DNA of 64,000 nt from contig KE159799.1 in the NCBI GenBank assembly GCA_000403495.2, positions 62,001-126,000 on the forward strand, in the 5' to 3' direction. The notes below the pieces were generated by a model. That model made no database searches and was not told where the DNA came from. It worked only from the letters and a program-made list of their open reading frames with translations. This stretch comes from Lachnospiraceae bacterium 10-1. Lineage in GTDB: Bacteria; Bacillota; Clostridia; Lachnospirales; Lachnospiraceae. Made by a program: the position numbers and the translations under genes. Below are positions 16,895-25,457 of this stretch, in pieces. The stretch's first letter is position 1. Each line of letters starts with the position of its first letter.

Positions 16895-17690
16895 TAATAC
16901 TATTTCTCTTTCCCAAAAACTGTATATGAAAAACCATTACAGGCATCACCACATTGTTACTTTGCTGCGCCTTCTTATTTTAATTTTGTTTTTGGGAACT
17001 TGGGAATACGCCGGCAGAATAGAATTAATAGATACTTTTTTCTTCAGCAGTCCAAGTATGATTGCTGCCTATTTTAAAGAAATGCTGCTTGACGGCTCTT
17101 TTATTACCCATACCGGGATCACTTTGTTGGAAACTCTGATCAGTTTTTTACTAATCACCTTAATCTCAATGATCATAGCTACCCTTTTATGGTACTCTAA
17201 AACCCTTTCAGAAATCCTTGAGCCTTATCTTGTGGTTTTAAACAGTCTGCCTAAATCAGCCCTGGCGCCTCTTTTTATTGTCTGGCTCGGCACAGGCCTC
17301 AACACCATTATTGTTGCTGGTATCTCCGTTGCACTCTTCGGTTCTATTATAAGTTTGTATACAGGCTTCAAGCAGGTAGATAAAGAAAAATTAAAGTTGA
17401 TCTACACTTTAGGCGGCAGCCCCATAACCGCTTTCCACAAAGTAGTGCTTCCCTCCTCTATTCCTGTTATTTTAAGCAATATGAAGGTAAATATAGGGCT
17501 TGCTCTTGTTGGAGTTATTATTGGAGAATTTCTTGCCGCCAGAAAAGGCCTTGGCTATCTGATCATATACGGTTCACAGGTATTCAAGCTAAATATGGTG
17601 ATCACTTCTATCATTATTTTATGCCTGATCGCTATGGGATTATACCAGTTAATTCAATGGCTGGAACATCTATATAAGAAAAAAAGCTGA
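16869..17690 (+). CDS. ABC transporter permease, nitrate/sulfonate/taurine type
   Basis: The 273-residue inner-membrane partner of the preceding ATPase, with about six membrane helices. The EAA-type loop that contacts the ATPase is visible as TLGGSPITAFHKVVLPSSIP. The ATG at MNIAEKTVDN has an excellent GGAAGGAG site; the longer open frame from 16818 lies within the ATPase gene and is not needed. The stop codon is inside the left arm of the terminator that follows. Confidence 0.92.
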   Translation: MNIAEKTVDNTISLSQKLYMKNHYRHHHIVTLLRLLILILFLGTWEYAGRIELIDTFFFSSPSMIAAYFKEMLLDGSFITHTGITLLETLISFLLITLISMIIATLLWYSKTLSEILEPYLVVLNSLPKSALAPLFIVWLGTGLNTIIVAGISVALFGSIISLYTGFKQVDKEKLKLIYTLGGSPITAFHKVVLPSSIPVILSNMKVNIGLALVGVIIGEFLAARKGLGYLIIYGSQVFKLNMVITSIIILCLIAMGLYQLIQWLEHLYKKKS

Positions 17691-17707
17691 CCGCCGGTCA
17701 GCTTTTT
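17681..17707. terminator. Bidirectional terminator for the ABC permease and tRNA-Thr
   Basis: AAAAAGCTGACC, loop GCC, GGTCAGCTTTTT: a near-perfect hairpin with A/T runs at both ends. Rightward it ends the ABC operon, and the permease stop TGA (17688-17690) is part of the stem. Leftward it lies three bases beyond the tRNA-Thr 3' end and stops that transcript. Confidence 0.92.
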
Positions 17708-17709
17708 CA

Positions 17710-17782
17710 AGCTACTGAGGGGACTCGAACCCCTGACCTGCTGATTACGAATCAGCTGCTCTACCAACTGAGCCACAGTAGC
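17710..17782 (-). tRNA. tRNA-Thr (anticodon CGU)
   Basis: Read on the minus strand this folds as a normal tRNA. The acceptor arms are GCTACTG and CAGTAGC, the D arm is GCTC-AGTTGGTA-GAGC, the anticodon stem-loop is CTGATTCGTAATCAG with anticodon CGT (codon ACG, threonine), and the T arm contains GGTTCGAGTCC. The 3' CCA is not encoded and the discriminator base is U. It has its own promoter and terminator. Confidence 0.95.
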
Positions 17783-17792
17783 ATCAAAAACA

Positions 17793-17821
17793 ATTATAGC
17801 GAAAGCTTCTGAGAAATGCAA
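17793..17821 (-). promoter_or_regulatory. Promoter of tRNA-Thr
   Basis: TTGCAT (complement of 17816-17821) and a consensus TATAAT (complement of 17793-17798) are 17 bases apart, and the -10 box ends 11 bases before the tRNA 5' end. This is a strong stable-RNA type promoter lying between mscS and the tRNA. Confidence 0.75.
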
Positions 17822-17828
17822 GCTAAAA

Positions 17829-18692
17829 TTATTCCATATCTGAATGCTGCATATAAACATCCAACTGTGGAAACGGAATGCTGATTCCGGCATCATCAAG
17901 GGCATATTTCACCTGCTCTGTCAACTGCCACTTGGTATTCCAATACGCTTCCTGCAAAGCCCAGCACCTTAGAACCAAATTAACGCTGCTTTCCCCCAGT
18001 GAGTCAACAAACACCCTTATCTCCCGTTCCTTAATTACTCCTGCTTCATCATTAGCTGCCTTCTCTAAAACCTCCCGCGCCTTTCGAATATCCTCCCGAT
18101 AAGCAATTCCTACGGGAATATCTATTCTTCTTTCCCTGCATCTGGTAAAATTTGTTATGGTTCCGTTTGCAAGATTTCCGTTAGGCAAAACCACCATTCG
18201 ATTGTCAGGGGTAAGGAGCTGTGTATAAAAAACATCAACCGCTTCCACAGTTCCTTCATTTCCTGCCCCATCCTTAATATATTCTCCCGTTGTAAAAGGC
18301 TTTAAAATCAGAAGCAGCACGCCTCCTGCAAAATTGCTGAGGCTCCCCTGGACGGCAAGGCCAATGGCCACGCTGGCAGAACCTAAAAGGGCCAAAATAC
18401 TTGCCGCATCCACTCCAAGCCCTGATGCAATCAATAATATCAAAACAAAATAAAGTCCAAACTTAGTAAAAGAATCTATAAAATGTACTGCGCTTTCATC
18501 TACATGGCTTCTCTTTAAGGCTCTTTTTAAAAAGTTCCTTACCAGCCGGATCACCTGTACTCCAATTAGAAAAGCAAGCGCGGCAAGAACAACTCTGAAC
18601 CCAAGATGAAATGCTTTTTCAGGAAGCTGGTCTAAAAACTTTTCAATAATGCCCGGATCAATCTCTTCCTCCACCAGTTCTTCTAGTTCCAT
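17829..18692 (-). CDS. mscS: Small-conductance mechanosensitive channel, MscS family
   Basis: A 287-residue membrane channel that opens on membrane tension to release solutes during hypo-osmotic shock. Three membrane helices (about residues 28-55, 70-92 and 95-130) end in the pore-lining third helix with its Gly/Ala pattern, SASVAIGLAVQGSLSNFAGG. The beta domain follows (TTGEYIKDG, LPNGNLANGTITNF) and then the C-terminal cytoplasmic domain. The N-terminus is acidic. It starts 24 bases after glgB on the same strand and may be read from the same transcript. Confidence 0.92.
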   Translation of the reverse strand: MELEELVEEEIDPGIIEKFLDQLPEKAFHLGFRVVLAALAFLIGVQVIRLVRNFLKRALKRSHVDESAVHFIDSFTKFGLYFVLILLIASGLGVDAASILALLGSASVAIGLAVQGSLSNFAGGVLLLILKPFTTGEYIKDGAGNEGTVEAVDVFYTQLLTPDNRMVVLPNGNLANGTITNFTRCRERRIDIPVGIAYREDIRKAREVLEKAANDEAGVIKEREIRVFVDSLGESSVNLVLRCWALQEAYWNTKWQLTEQVKYALDDAGISIPFPQLDVYMQHSDME

Positions 18693-18716
18693 TTTAATTT
18701 CCTTTCTTTTCCTTTA

Positions 18717-21203
18717 TTATTTTTTCTTTGCAGATGCTGTTTTAGCAAATTCTTCCTCTTCTTTGCGTTTTTCATTTGCTCTTTGCAGCTCTTCCTGCGC
18801 CTTTTGCAGTTCTTCCATTGCCTTTTCTTCCGCTAATCTGGCTCTTTCCTGTGCTTCCTTTGCCTGTTTTTTAGCTTCCTGGGCCTCTTTTTTTGCTTTG
18901 TCAGCCTCTTCTTTTGCGGCCTCAGCTTCACGCTTTGCCTGTTCCGCCCTAGCTTCAGCCTCAAGCTTTTCTTTTCTCTTTGCTATCTGCATTTTTTCCT
19001 TCTGTGTATAGGGCACAAAGGAAAAGATGCTGACAGATAGCGGTGCACTATTCATGATAAAGGAATAAGGCTTGCCATCCACCTCTTTTTCCTCAGCAGG
19101 CTTTGCCTTTCCGTTTACTCTGCCAAGTCCACCATAACATTTGGCGTCTGTATTTAAAATTTCTTTATATTTTCCTTCAAAGGGAACACCTATCTCAAAT
19201 TCCTGTTCCGTATTTGCAAAATTCACAACTACCACAAGGATATCCGTATCTTTTTCCGCCTTGCGCAGGAAGGAAACCATACATTTTTCTGGAGAAATAC
19301 AATTGATCCATTCGAATCCTTCTGGCAGAGTATCCTTTGCATAAAGTGCTGGTTTTTCCTTGTATAATTTATTTAAATCTTTTACCAGACAGTTAACTCC
19401 CTTATGGGAATCATACTGAAGCAGCGCCCACTGGGTTTCCCTGGTTTCATCAAACTCCTTAAATTCTGCAATATCCTGTCCCATAAATAAGAGCTTCTTT
19501 CCGGGATGCGTCATCATATAAGCATAGGTTGCTCGTAAATTAGCAAATTTATCCTCCATAGTTCCCGGCATTTTACCGATCAGAGTTGACTTTCCGTGTA
19601 CCACCTCGTCATGTGAAAATACCAGCATGAAGTTTTCACTGTATGCATAAATCATACTGAAAGTCAATTCATTATGATGATGCGCCCTGAAATAAGGATC
19701 ATTTCCAATATAGGAAAGATAATCGTTCATAAAGCCCATATTCCATTTTAAGTCAAATCCTAATCCCTCTTCTTCCACCTTTCCGGTGATTTTAGGCCAT
19801 GCAGTAGACTCTTCCGCGATCATAAGCACACCGGGATTTCTCTTTTTCATAACAGAATTTAAATGTTTAAGTAATTCAATTGCTTCCAGATTTTCATTTC
19901 CGCCATAAATATTAGCAATCCATTCCCCATCTTTTTTGCCATAATCGAGATAAAGCATAGATGCCACAGCATCCATACGGATTCCGTCCACATGAAACTT
20001 TTCAACCCAGTAAAGTGCATTTGCAATCAAATAATTAGATACCTGGGGGCGCCCATAATTATAAATCAGTGTTCCCCAGTGGGGATGTGCCCCCTGTCTT
20101 GGATCTGCATGCTCATACAAACATGTCCCGTCAAATCCTGATAGACCATAAGTGTCCCTTGGAAAATGAGCCGGAACCCAGTCTAAAATCACACCGATTC
20201 CTGCCTGATGAAATGCATCTATAAAGTACATAAAATCTTCCGCTGTTCCATATCTTGCGGTAGGTGCATAATACCCAATTACCTGATAGCCCCAGGATGC
20301 GTCAAGAGGATGCTCCATAACCGGCATTAATTCCACATGGGTATATCCCATTTCCTTCACATAAGTAATTACTTCTGTGGCAAGTTCTCTGTAATTTAAA
20401 TATTCATTTGTATCAGGATTTCTTTTAAATGAGCCCAGATACAGTTCATATACGCTGACAGGTGAATTTTCACTCTGGCGCTTCTTCCTCTCATCCATCC
20501 ACTTTTGATCGTTCCATTTGTACTGCGTATCACGTACAATAGAAGCTGATTCCGGCCGCATCTGCTGGCCTGCAGCATATGGATCTGCCTTTAAAAAGGT
20601 TAATCCTCCTTTTACTTTCAATTCAAATTTATAGCATTCTCCCGGCTTTACGTCAGGAATAAATATTTCAAAAATACCGCCATTTTCATTTCGCTTCATT
20701 TGATGGATTCGTCCGTCCCAGTGGTTAAAATCCCCTACCACACTGACACGCACCGCATTAGGCGCCCACACTGCAAAGAAGGTGCCCTGTATGCCATCCA
20801 CCGTCATATAATGCGCCCCCAGCTTTTCATATATGGTATAGTGTATCCCCGCATTAAATTTTTCAATATCTTTTTCATCCAGCCCCACATGATAATTGTA
20901 AGCATCTTTAACAACAGTGCTGTTTCCATCCGGATATTCCACTTCATACTTATACTTTTCCGGAACCTTTCCAGGCATAAGCGCGGCAAAATACCCTACT
21001 TCATCCACCATTTCCATTTTATGCTTTTTTCCGTCATCCCCTGTAATAATATTTATACTGCATGCCCCCGGCCAAAAAGTCTGAAACAACACATTTTTCC
21101 CTGAAATATGTGCGCCCAGAATTTCATGCGGATTGTCCTCCTCAGAATAAATAATCCCCTCAATTCTCGGCCAGTTCATTAGCTTATATAATTTATTTTC
21201 CAT
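18717..21203 (-). CDS. glgB: 1,4-alpha-glucan branching enzyme with a long charged coiled-coil tail
   Basis: Forms the alpha-1,6 branches of glycogen. The 828-residue protein has an N-terminal CBM48 region and a GH13 barrel with the catalytic set GIRMDAV (nucleophile Asp), IAEESTAWP (acid/base Glu) and SHDEVVHGK, then the beta-sandwich. The last 94 residues or so (from about 735) are an Ala/Glu/Lys/Arg repeat that should form a single long coiled coil and is not part of the usual enzyme (630-750 residues). The start at MENKLYKLMNW has AAAGGGG upstream; the open frame begins 22 codons earlier without a ribosome site. No other glycogen genes are in the window. Confidence 0.93.
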   Translation of the reverse strand: MENKLYKLMNWPRIEGIIYSEEDNPHEILGAHISGKNVLFQTFWPGACSINIITGDDGKKHKMEMVDEVGYFAALMPGKVPEKYKYEVEYPDGNSTVVKDAYNYHVGLDEKDIEKFNAGIHYTIYEKLGAHYMTVDGIQGTFFAVWAPNAVRVSVVGDFNHWDGRIHQMKRNENGGIFEIFIPDVKPGECYKFELKVKGGLTFLKADPYAAGQQMRPESASIVRDTQYKWNDQKWMDERKKRQSENSPVSVYELYLGSFKRNPDTNEYLNYRELATEVITYVKEMGYTHVELMPVMEHPLDASWGYQVIGYYAPTARYGTAEDFMYFIDAFHQAGIGVILDWVPAHFPRDTYGLSGFDGTCLYEHADPRQGAHPHWGTLIYNYGRPQVSNYLIANALYWVEKFHVDGIRMDAVASMLYLDYGKKDGEWIANIYGGNENLEAIELLKHLNSVMKKRNPGVLMIAEESTAWPKITGKVEEEGLGFDLKWNMGFMNDYLSYIGNDPYFRAHHHNELTFSMIYAYSENFMLVFSHDEVVHGKSTLIGKMPGTMEDKFANLRATYAYMMTHPGKKLLFMGQDIAEFKEFDETRETQWALLQYDSHKGVNCLVKDLNKLYKEKPALYAKDTLPEGFEWINCISPEKCMVSFLRKAEKDTDILVVVVNFANTEQEFEIGVPFEGKYKEILNTDAKCYGGLGRVNGKAKPAEEKEVDGKPYSFIMNSAPLSVSIFSFVPYTQKEKMQIAKRKEKLEAEARAEQAKREAEAAKEEADKAKKEAQEAKKQAKEAQERARLAEEKAMEELQKAQEELQRANEKRKEEEEFAKTASAKKK

Positions 21204-21230
21204 AGTAACCCCTTTCCATACCTTACATTT

Positions 21231-21269
21231 AGATATCCTTATTTTAACAAAGATATCTATACAACACAA
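21231..21269 (-). promoter_or_regulatory. Promoter of glgB with flanking inverted repeat
   Basis: TTGTGT (complement of 21264-21269) and TAAAAT (complement of 21241-21246) are 17 bases apart. A perfect inverted repeat, AGATATC (21231-21237) and GATATCT (21252-21258), brackets the -10 box, as expected of a repressor site, although GATATC is itself a palindrome and may occur by chance. Confidence 0.45.
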
Positions 21270-21338
21270 GCGTCAAGTGCTATTATAAATCAAGAGGCAG
21301 AAAAGCTGCCTGACAAATCATGAAAGGAATGTGAAAGC

Positions 21339-21647
21339 ATGTTTAATAAAGAAGATAGAAAAGCACAATTTGAGTCTCTTACAGAGGAAGATAGAATTAT
21401 TTTAAGACGAATTAACGCATATTCGGAGCAGGTTTTGGGTGAAATTGATCCCCAAAAAACCCGTATTTCCTTTCAGCTTGACAAATTAAAGCCTGTTATG
21501 CAGGAAATTGCTGAAGAAAAGGGTGTTTCACTGGAGGATATTTTTATTAAATATATGGATTTGGCCAGTATCGTATCGGCCAAGCAGGACGCTCTTTTAA
21601 AAGAAGATTTTGAAGAAAGCGGATTGACTGATTTCACAAAAATGTAA
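21339..21647 (+). CDS. Small acidic protein of unknown function
   Basis: A 102-residue soluble protein starting MFNKEDRKAQFESL, with AAGGAATG about eight bases before the ATG. It is rich in Glu, Asp and Lys and looks fully helical; I see no known motif, signal or membrane segment. It stands alone on the plus strand between the divergent glgB and the convergent serA, and ends four bases before a strong hairpin, so it is a real single-gene unit. Confidence 0.7.
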   Translation: MFNKEDRKAQFESLTEEDRIILRRINAYSEQVLGEIDPQKTRISFQLDKLKPVMQEIAEEKGVSLEDIFIKYMDLASIVSAKQDALLKEDFEESGLTDFTKM

Positions 21648-21650
21648 CAC

Positions 21651-21682
21651 AAGGGGCTCCGGTTTAAGTTCCGCAGCCCCTT
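21651..21682. terminator. Hairpin terminator between the small protein and serA
   Basis: AAGGGGCT (21651-21658) pairs with AGCCCCTT (21675-21682). The flanking T-runs are interrupted on both sides. It can serve both converging genes. Confidence 0.75.
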
Positions 21683-21694
21683 AAAATTTCTTAT

Positions 21695-22858
21695 TTATTT
21701 TACTACTCTTACACGGAAAACCCCGCTGATTGCCTTAAGTTTATCTATCATTTCCTGATCTGCCGGTTTTTCAATATCTAACATAGTATAAGCTACTTCC
21801 CCTTTTGACTTATTCATCATGTCTGTAATATTGATTCCCTCATCACCAAAACATGCCGTAAACTTTGTGATCATATTAGCGATATTTTTATGGAAAATAG
21901 CAACACGTCCTGCCTGGGAACATACCCCCATATCGCAGTTGGGATAATTCACACTATTGGTAATATTGCCATTCTTCAAATAATTCATCATTTCTTTCAC
22001 TGCCATTTTTGCACAGTTATCTTCAGATTCTTCCGTAGATGCTCCCAAATGGGGAATCACAATGCATCCTTCCTGGCCTGCTGTTGTGCCATTGGGGAAA
22101 TCAGATACATATTTACGCACCTTTCCTTCCTTAATTCCGGCAAGCACATCCTTTTCATTTACAAGAAGATCCCTTGCAAAATTAAGTAAAATAACCCCTT
22201 CTTTCATCTTATCAATGGCTTCTTTGTTGATCATGCCCTTTGTAGAATCAAGCAGGGGAACATGAATGGTGATAATATCACAGTTTTCATAAATATCCTC
22301 TACATTCAGCACGTGTTTTACGTCCCGGCTTAAGTTCCATGCAGCATCTACGGAAACATAGGGATCATAGCCATACACTTCCATTCCCATATGCTTGGCA
22401 ACATTGGCAACCTTAACGCCAATTGCACCAAGACCGATGATTCCCAGCTTTTTATCCTGAATTTCCGTACCGGCAAAACGTTTCTTTTCCTTTTCAGTTG
22501 CTTTGGCAATATTTTCATCTTCTTTTGCAGATTCTACCCAGTTGATACCACCTACAATATCTCTGGAAGCCAGCAACATACCGGCAATTACCAGCTCTTT
22601 CACCCCATTGGCATTTGCCCCCGGCGTGTTAAAAACCACAATACCTTTTTCAGCACATTTATCCAATGGAATATTGTTAACGCCTGCTCCGGCTCTGGCA
22701 ACTGCCAGAAGGTTATCCGACAACTCCATATCATGCATTGCGGCGCTTCTTACCAAAATTCCCTGGGCTTCATTTGCATTTTCTGTCTTTTCAAATTCAT
22801 CCGTAAACTTTTCCAATCCCACTTGTGCAATGGGATTTAAACAATAATATTGAAACAT
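21695..22858 (-). CDS. serA: D-3-phosphoglycerate dehydrogenase
   Basis: Oxidises 3-phosphoglycerate with NAD, the first step of serine synthesis. The 387-residue enzyme starts MFQYYCLNPIA. The NAD-binding motif is GLGAIGVKVANVA, the catalytic His lies in HLGASTEES, and a short C-terminal ACT domain (NITDMMNKSKGEVAYTML) probably senses serine. AAGGAG lies nine bases before the ATG; the longer frame overlaps serC. It follows serC by 25 bases, so the two serine genes form one operon read from the serC promoter. Confidence 0.95.
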   Translation of the reverse strand: MFQYYCLNPIAQVGLEKFTDEFEKTENANEAQGILVRSAAMHDMELSDNLLAVARAGAGVNNIPLDKCAEKGIVVFNTPGANANGVKELVIAGMLLASRDIVGGINWVESAKEDENIAKATEKEKKRFAGTEIQDKKLGIIGLGAIGVKVANVAKHMGMEVYGYDPYVSVDAAWNLSRDVKHVLNVEDIYENCDIITIHVPLLDSTKGMINKEAIDKMKEGVILLNFARDLLVNEKDVLAGIKEGKVRKYVSDFPNGTTAGQEGCIVIPHLGASTEESEDNCAKMAVKEMMNYLKNGNITNSVNYPNCDMGVCSQAGRVAIFHKNIANMITKFTACFGDEGINITDMMNKSKGEVAYTMLDIEKPADQEMIDKLKAISGVFRVRVVK

Positions 22859-22883
22859 CTCCACTTTCTCCTTTTCCCCGCCA

Positions 22884-23966
22884 TTAACCGTTATTTTTTT
22901 CAAATTCTCTCATGAATGCAACAAGCTTTTCAACACCTTCTATGGGCATTGCATTGTAAATACTTGCACGCATGCCGCCAACACTTCTATGCCCCTTTAA
23001 GTTTTCAAATCCGGCTTCTTTGGCTTCCTTCACAAATTTCGCATCCAGTTCCTCACTGCCTGTTACAAAAGGTACATTCATAAGGGAACGGTCTTCTTTT
23101 CTTACTGTTCCTTTAAACAATTTGCTTTCATCCAAAAAACGGTAAAGAATTTCAGCTTTCTTTTCATTATACTCCTTCATTGCAGATAAACCGCCCATTT
23201 TCTTAATCCACTTAAATACCTTGCCGCAGATGTAAATACCATAAGCCGGCGGTGTATTGTAAAGTGACTGGGCATCTGCATGAATCTTATATTTTAACAT
23301 GGCAGGGGTTCCGGGCAGCGTATCATCCGTAATCAAATCCTCTCTGATAATAACAATAACAACGCCGGCCGGTCCGATATTTTTCTGCACACCGCCATAG
23401 ATTACACCATATTGGGAAACATCAACAGGTTCGGATAAAAAACAAGAGGAAACATCTGCCACCAGAGTATGGCCTTTTGTATTGGGCAAAGTCTTAAATT
23501 TTGTTCCATAAATTGTATTATTTTCACATATGTAAACATAATCTGCATCTTCCGGAATAGCAAGATCCGAACAATCAGGAATATAGGAAAATGTCTCATC
23601 TGCAGAAGACGCAACTTCTACCGCGTCACCATAAATCTTAGCCTCCTGAAAAGCTTTCTTTGCCCATTGCCCTGTTACAATATACGCAGCCTTGCGGTTT
23701 TTCATCAGATTCATGGGAATCATGGCAAACTGTAAACTGGCACCTCCCTGCAAAAATAAAACCTTATAGTTATCAGGAATATTCATCAGTTCACGAAGAT
23801 CAGCCTCTGCTTCTTTAATTATGGTATCATATGCCTTGGAACGGTGGCTCATCTCCATAACGGACATTCCCGAACCTTTATAGTCTAACATCTCATCTGC
23901 AGCTTCTTTCAATACTTCTTCAGGTAAAACTGCCGGACCTGCTGAAAAATTATATACTCTGGACAC
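22884..23966 (-). CDS. serC: Phosphoserine aminotransferase
   Basis: Transaminates 3-phosphohydroxypyruvate with glutamate to give phosphoserine; PLP enzyme of 360 residues. The N-terminus YNFSAGPAVLPEEVL and the PLP lysine context GGVQKNIGPAGV are diagnostic. The start codon is GTG, seven bases after AGGAGGAAG. It is the first gene of the serC-serA operon and has a clear promoter. Confidence 0.96.
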   Translation of the reverse strand: MSRVYNFSAGPAVLPEEVLKEAADEMLDYKGSGMSVMEMSHRSKAYDTIIKEAEADLRELMNIPDNYKVLFLQGGASLQFAMIPMNLMKNRKAAYIVTGQWAKKAFQEAKIYGDAVEVASSADETFSYIPDCSDLAIPEDADYVYICENNTIYGTKFKTLPNTKGHTLVADVSSCFLSEPVDVSQYGVIYGGVQKNIGPAGVVIVIIREDLITDDTLPGTPAMLKYKIHADAQSLYNTPPAYGIYICGKVFKWIKKMGGLSAMKEYNEKKAEILYRFLDESKLFKGTVRKEDRSLMNVPFVTGSEELDAKFVKEAKEAGFENLKGHRSVGGMRASIYNAMPIEGVEKLVAFMREFEKNNG

Positions 23967-24022
23967 TTTTTTCTTCCTCCTGTTTATGGTTTCCCCTTTT
24001 TCTAAAAAAACATCTGGAAAAC

Positions 24023-24051
24023 ATTTTAAACTTTAAAAACACTTTAGTCAA
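24023..24051 (-). promoter_or_regulatory. Promoter of serC-serA
   Basis: TTGACT (complement of 24046-24051) and TAAAAT (complement of 24023-24028) are separated by 17 bases. The -35 box lies just past the stop of the L,D-transpeptidase gene, and I see no good terminator in between, so some read-through is possible. Confidence 0.65.
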
Positions 24052-24056
24052 CTGAT

Positions 24057-25457
24057 TTAGTAAAACATTATGCAGGGCGTTCCAATTTCCACCATATCAT
24101 ACAGTTCCGAAACCTTATCAAGAGGCGTATTAATACATCCATGAGAGCCATTGGTCTTATAGATTTCTCCTCCATAAGTACTCCTCCAGGATGCATCATG
24201 AATACCGATTGCGCCTTTTACCGGTATCCAGTATTTTACAGGACTCTCATAATCTGCTCCTCTAAGCACTCTGTTTCGCTGCTTATTATATACATAATTG
24301 GTACCTGTAGGAGTTCCCCTTCTTAAAGAAGTATTTCCGGTAACTACCGGGGTTTCTATCTTAAGCTCCCCATTTTCGTAATAGTACATCATCTGATTGG
24401 TCATATCCACTTCTATATATGTGTTCCCAATGTCATCCTTTCCCTGATTTCTGGCCATTTGAAGGTATGCCGGCTCATGAACCTCTCTTCTGTTTTCTAA
24501 AAAAGCCTGAAGAAGGTACTCTTTTTCCGCATCACGATCTATTTGGTTTCCGTATATTCCGCCTTCCACAGTGACTATCTCACCACGGGTAGCTTGAAAC
24601 TGTCTTGTTTTGCCTACCGTATCATATTCATCTGAAAGCTGGTCTACAAATTCATACACTTTTTCTTCATCCGTGCAGAGATTTCCCATATCGTCCAGTA
24701 CAAAATTTCCATTCTCATCTGTCATAATAAAATTGCAGACAACGCCTGCATCCACCGGGACTTTTTCTTCTCCAAACTGATAGACAATACCGCAATCCTG
24801 ATAAACCTTTATTTTTTCCCAGATTGCCAGATTCTGTTTCATTTCCTCTGTCATTGGAAGATCTTCATAGCATCCTGCCCTCATAAGATCAATCTGATCT
24901 TCGCCCTCTTCAAAGGCTTCCCTGATAAGCGCTTTGGTTTTTTCCACATTTAAAATCTGGCTGCAGCCATCTATCAGATAATATCCTTGTTCTCCTTTTC
25001 GGATTTCTACAATTCCCCTCTCTGTCACTCCTTCATGAAAAAAAGCAAATCTGCCCACCTTTTCTTCAAAAACAGCTTCATCATATTCTATAACCGGTTC
25101 TATACTTTTTTCCCCTGTATTTCCGGTAAGATTATCAATCCATAAATAAGGATTCTGACGTTCTAAATAAATATTTAATGCATCATTGAAATCAAAGGAA
25201 AACGCTACTTCCTCCGGTAAAATAGCATAAGACTTACCATCGCCGTCAATGATGGTAAGTCCTTTGTAATCAAACTGTTTTAAAAGCTCATCATTGACCT
25301 CATTTACACTCTTTCCCGTACAGTACACTCCGTTAATCCATGTATTGTAACTGAATCCATCAGCGTAATAATATGCCAGCCCTAAGTACATGGCGATCAA
25401 TGACAATAAAATAATGAATACTCCTAATCCAATTCCTTTTAAAACATAGCTTTTCAT
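24057..25457 (-). CDS. L,D-transpeptidase (YkuD domain) with PG_binding_4-type region
   Basis: A 466-residue envelope enzyme predicted to form or exchange 3-3 peptidoglycan cross-links. An N-terminal membrane anchor (GVFIILLSLIAMYLGLAYYY) leads to a large extracellular region resembling PG_binding_4, then the catalytic YkuD domain (TYIEVDMTNQMMYYYENG). The active-site motif GSHGCINTP supplies the cysteine, near residue 447. Its ATG overlaps the ilvB stop as ATGA, so a cell-wall enzyme is translationally coupled to branched-chain amino acid synthesis; this may only reflect operon packing. Confidence 0.92.
   Translation of the reverse strand: MKSYVLKGIGLGVFIILLSLIAMYLGLAYYYADGFSYNTWINGVYCTGKSVNEVNDELLKQFDYKGLTIIDGDGKSYAILPEEVAFSFDFNDALNIYLERQNPYLWIDNLTGNTGEKSIEPVIEYDEAVFEEKVGRFAFFHEGVTERGIVEIRKGEQGYYLIDGCSQILNVEKTKALIREAFEEGEDQIDLMRAGCYEDLPMTEEMKQNLAIWEKIKVYQDCGIVYQFGEEKVPVDAGVVCNFIMTDENGNFVLDDMGNLCTDEEKVYEFVDQLSDEYDTVGKTRQFQATRGEIVTVEGGIYGNQIDRDAEKEYLLQAFLENRREVHEPAYLQMARNQGKDDIGNTYIEVDMTNQMMYYYENGELKIETPVVTGNTSLRRGTPTGTNYVYNKQRNRVLRGADYESPVKYWIPVKGAIGIHDASWRSTYGGEIYKTNGSHGCINTPLDKVSELYDMVEIGTPCIMFY

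Noticed and set aside
17654-17905. Open frame of 83 codons across the tRNA on the minus strand
   Set aside because: It spans the terminator, tRNA-Thr and its promoter, so it is a chance frame.
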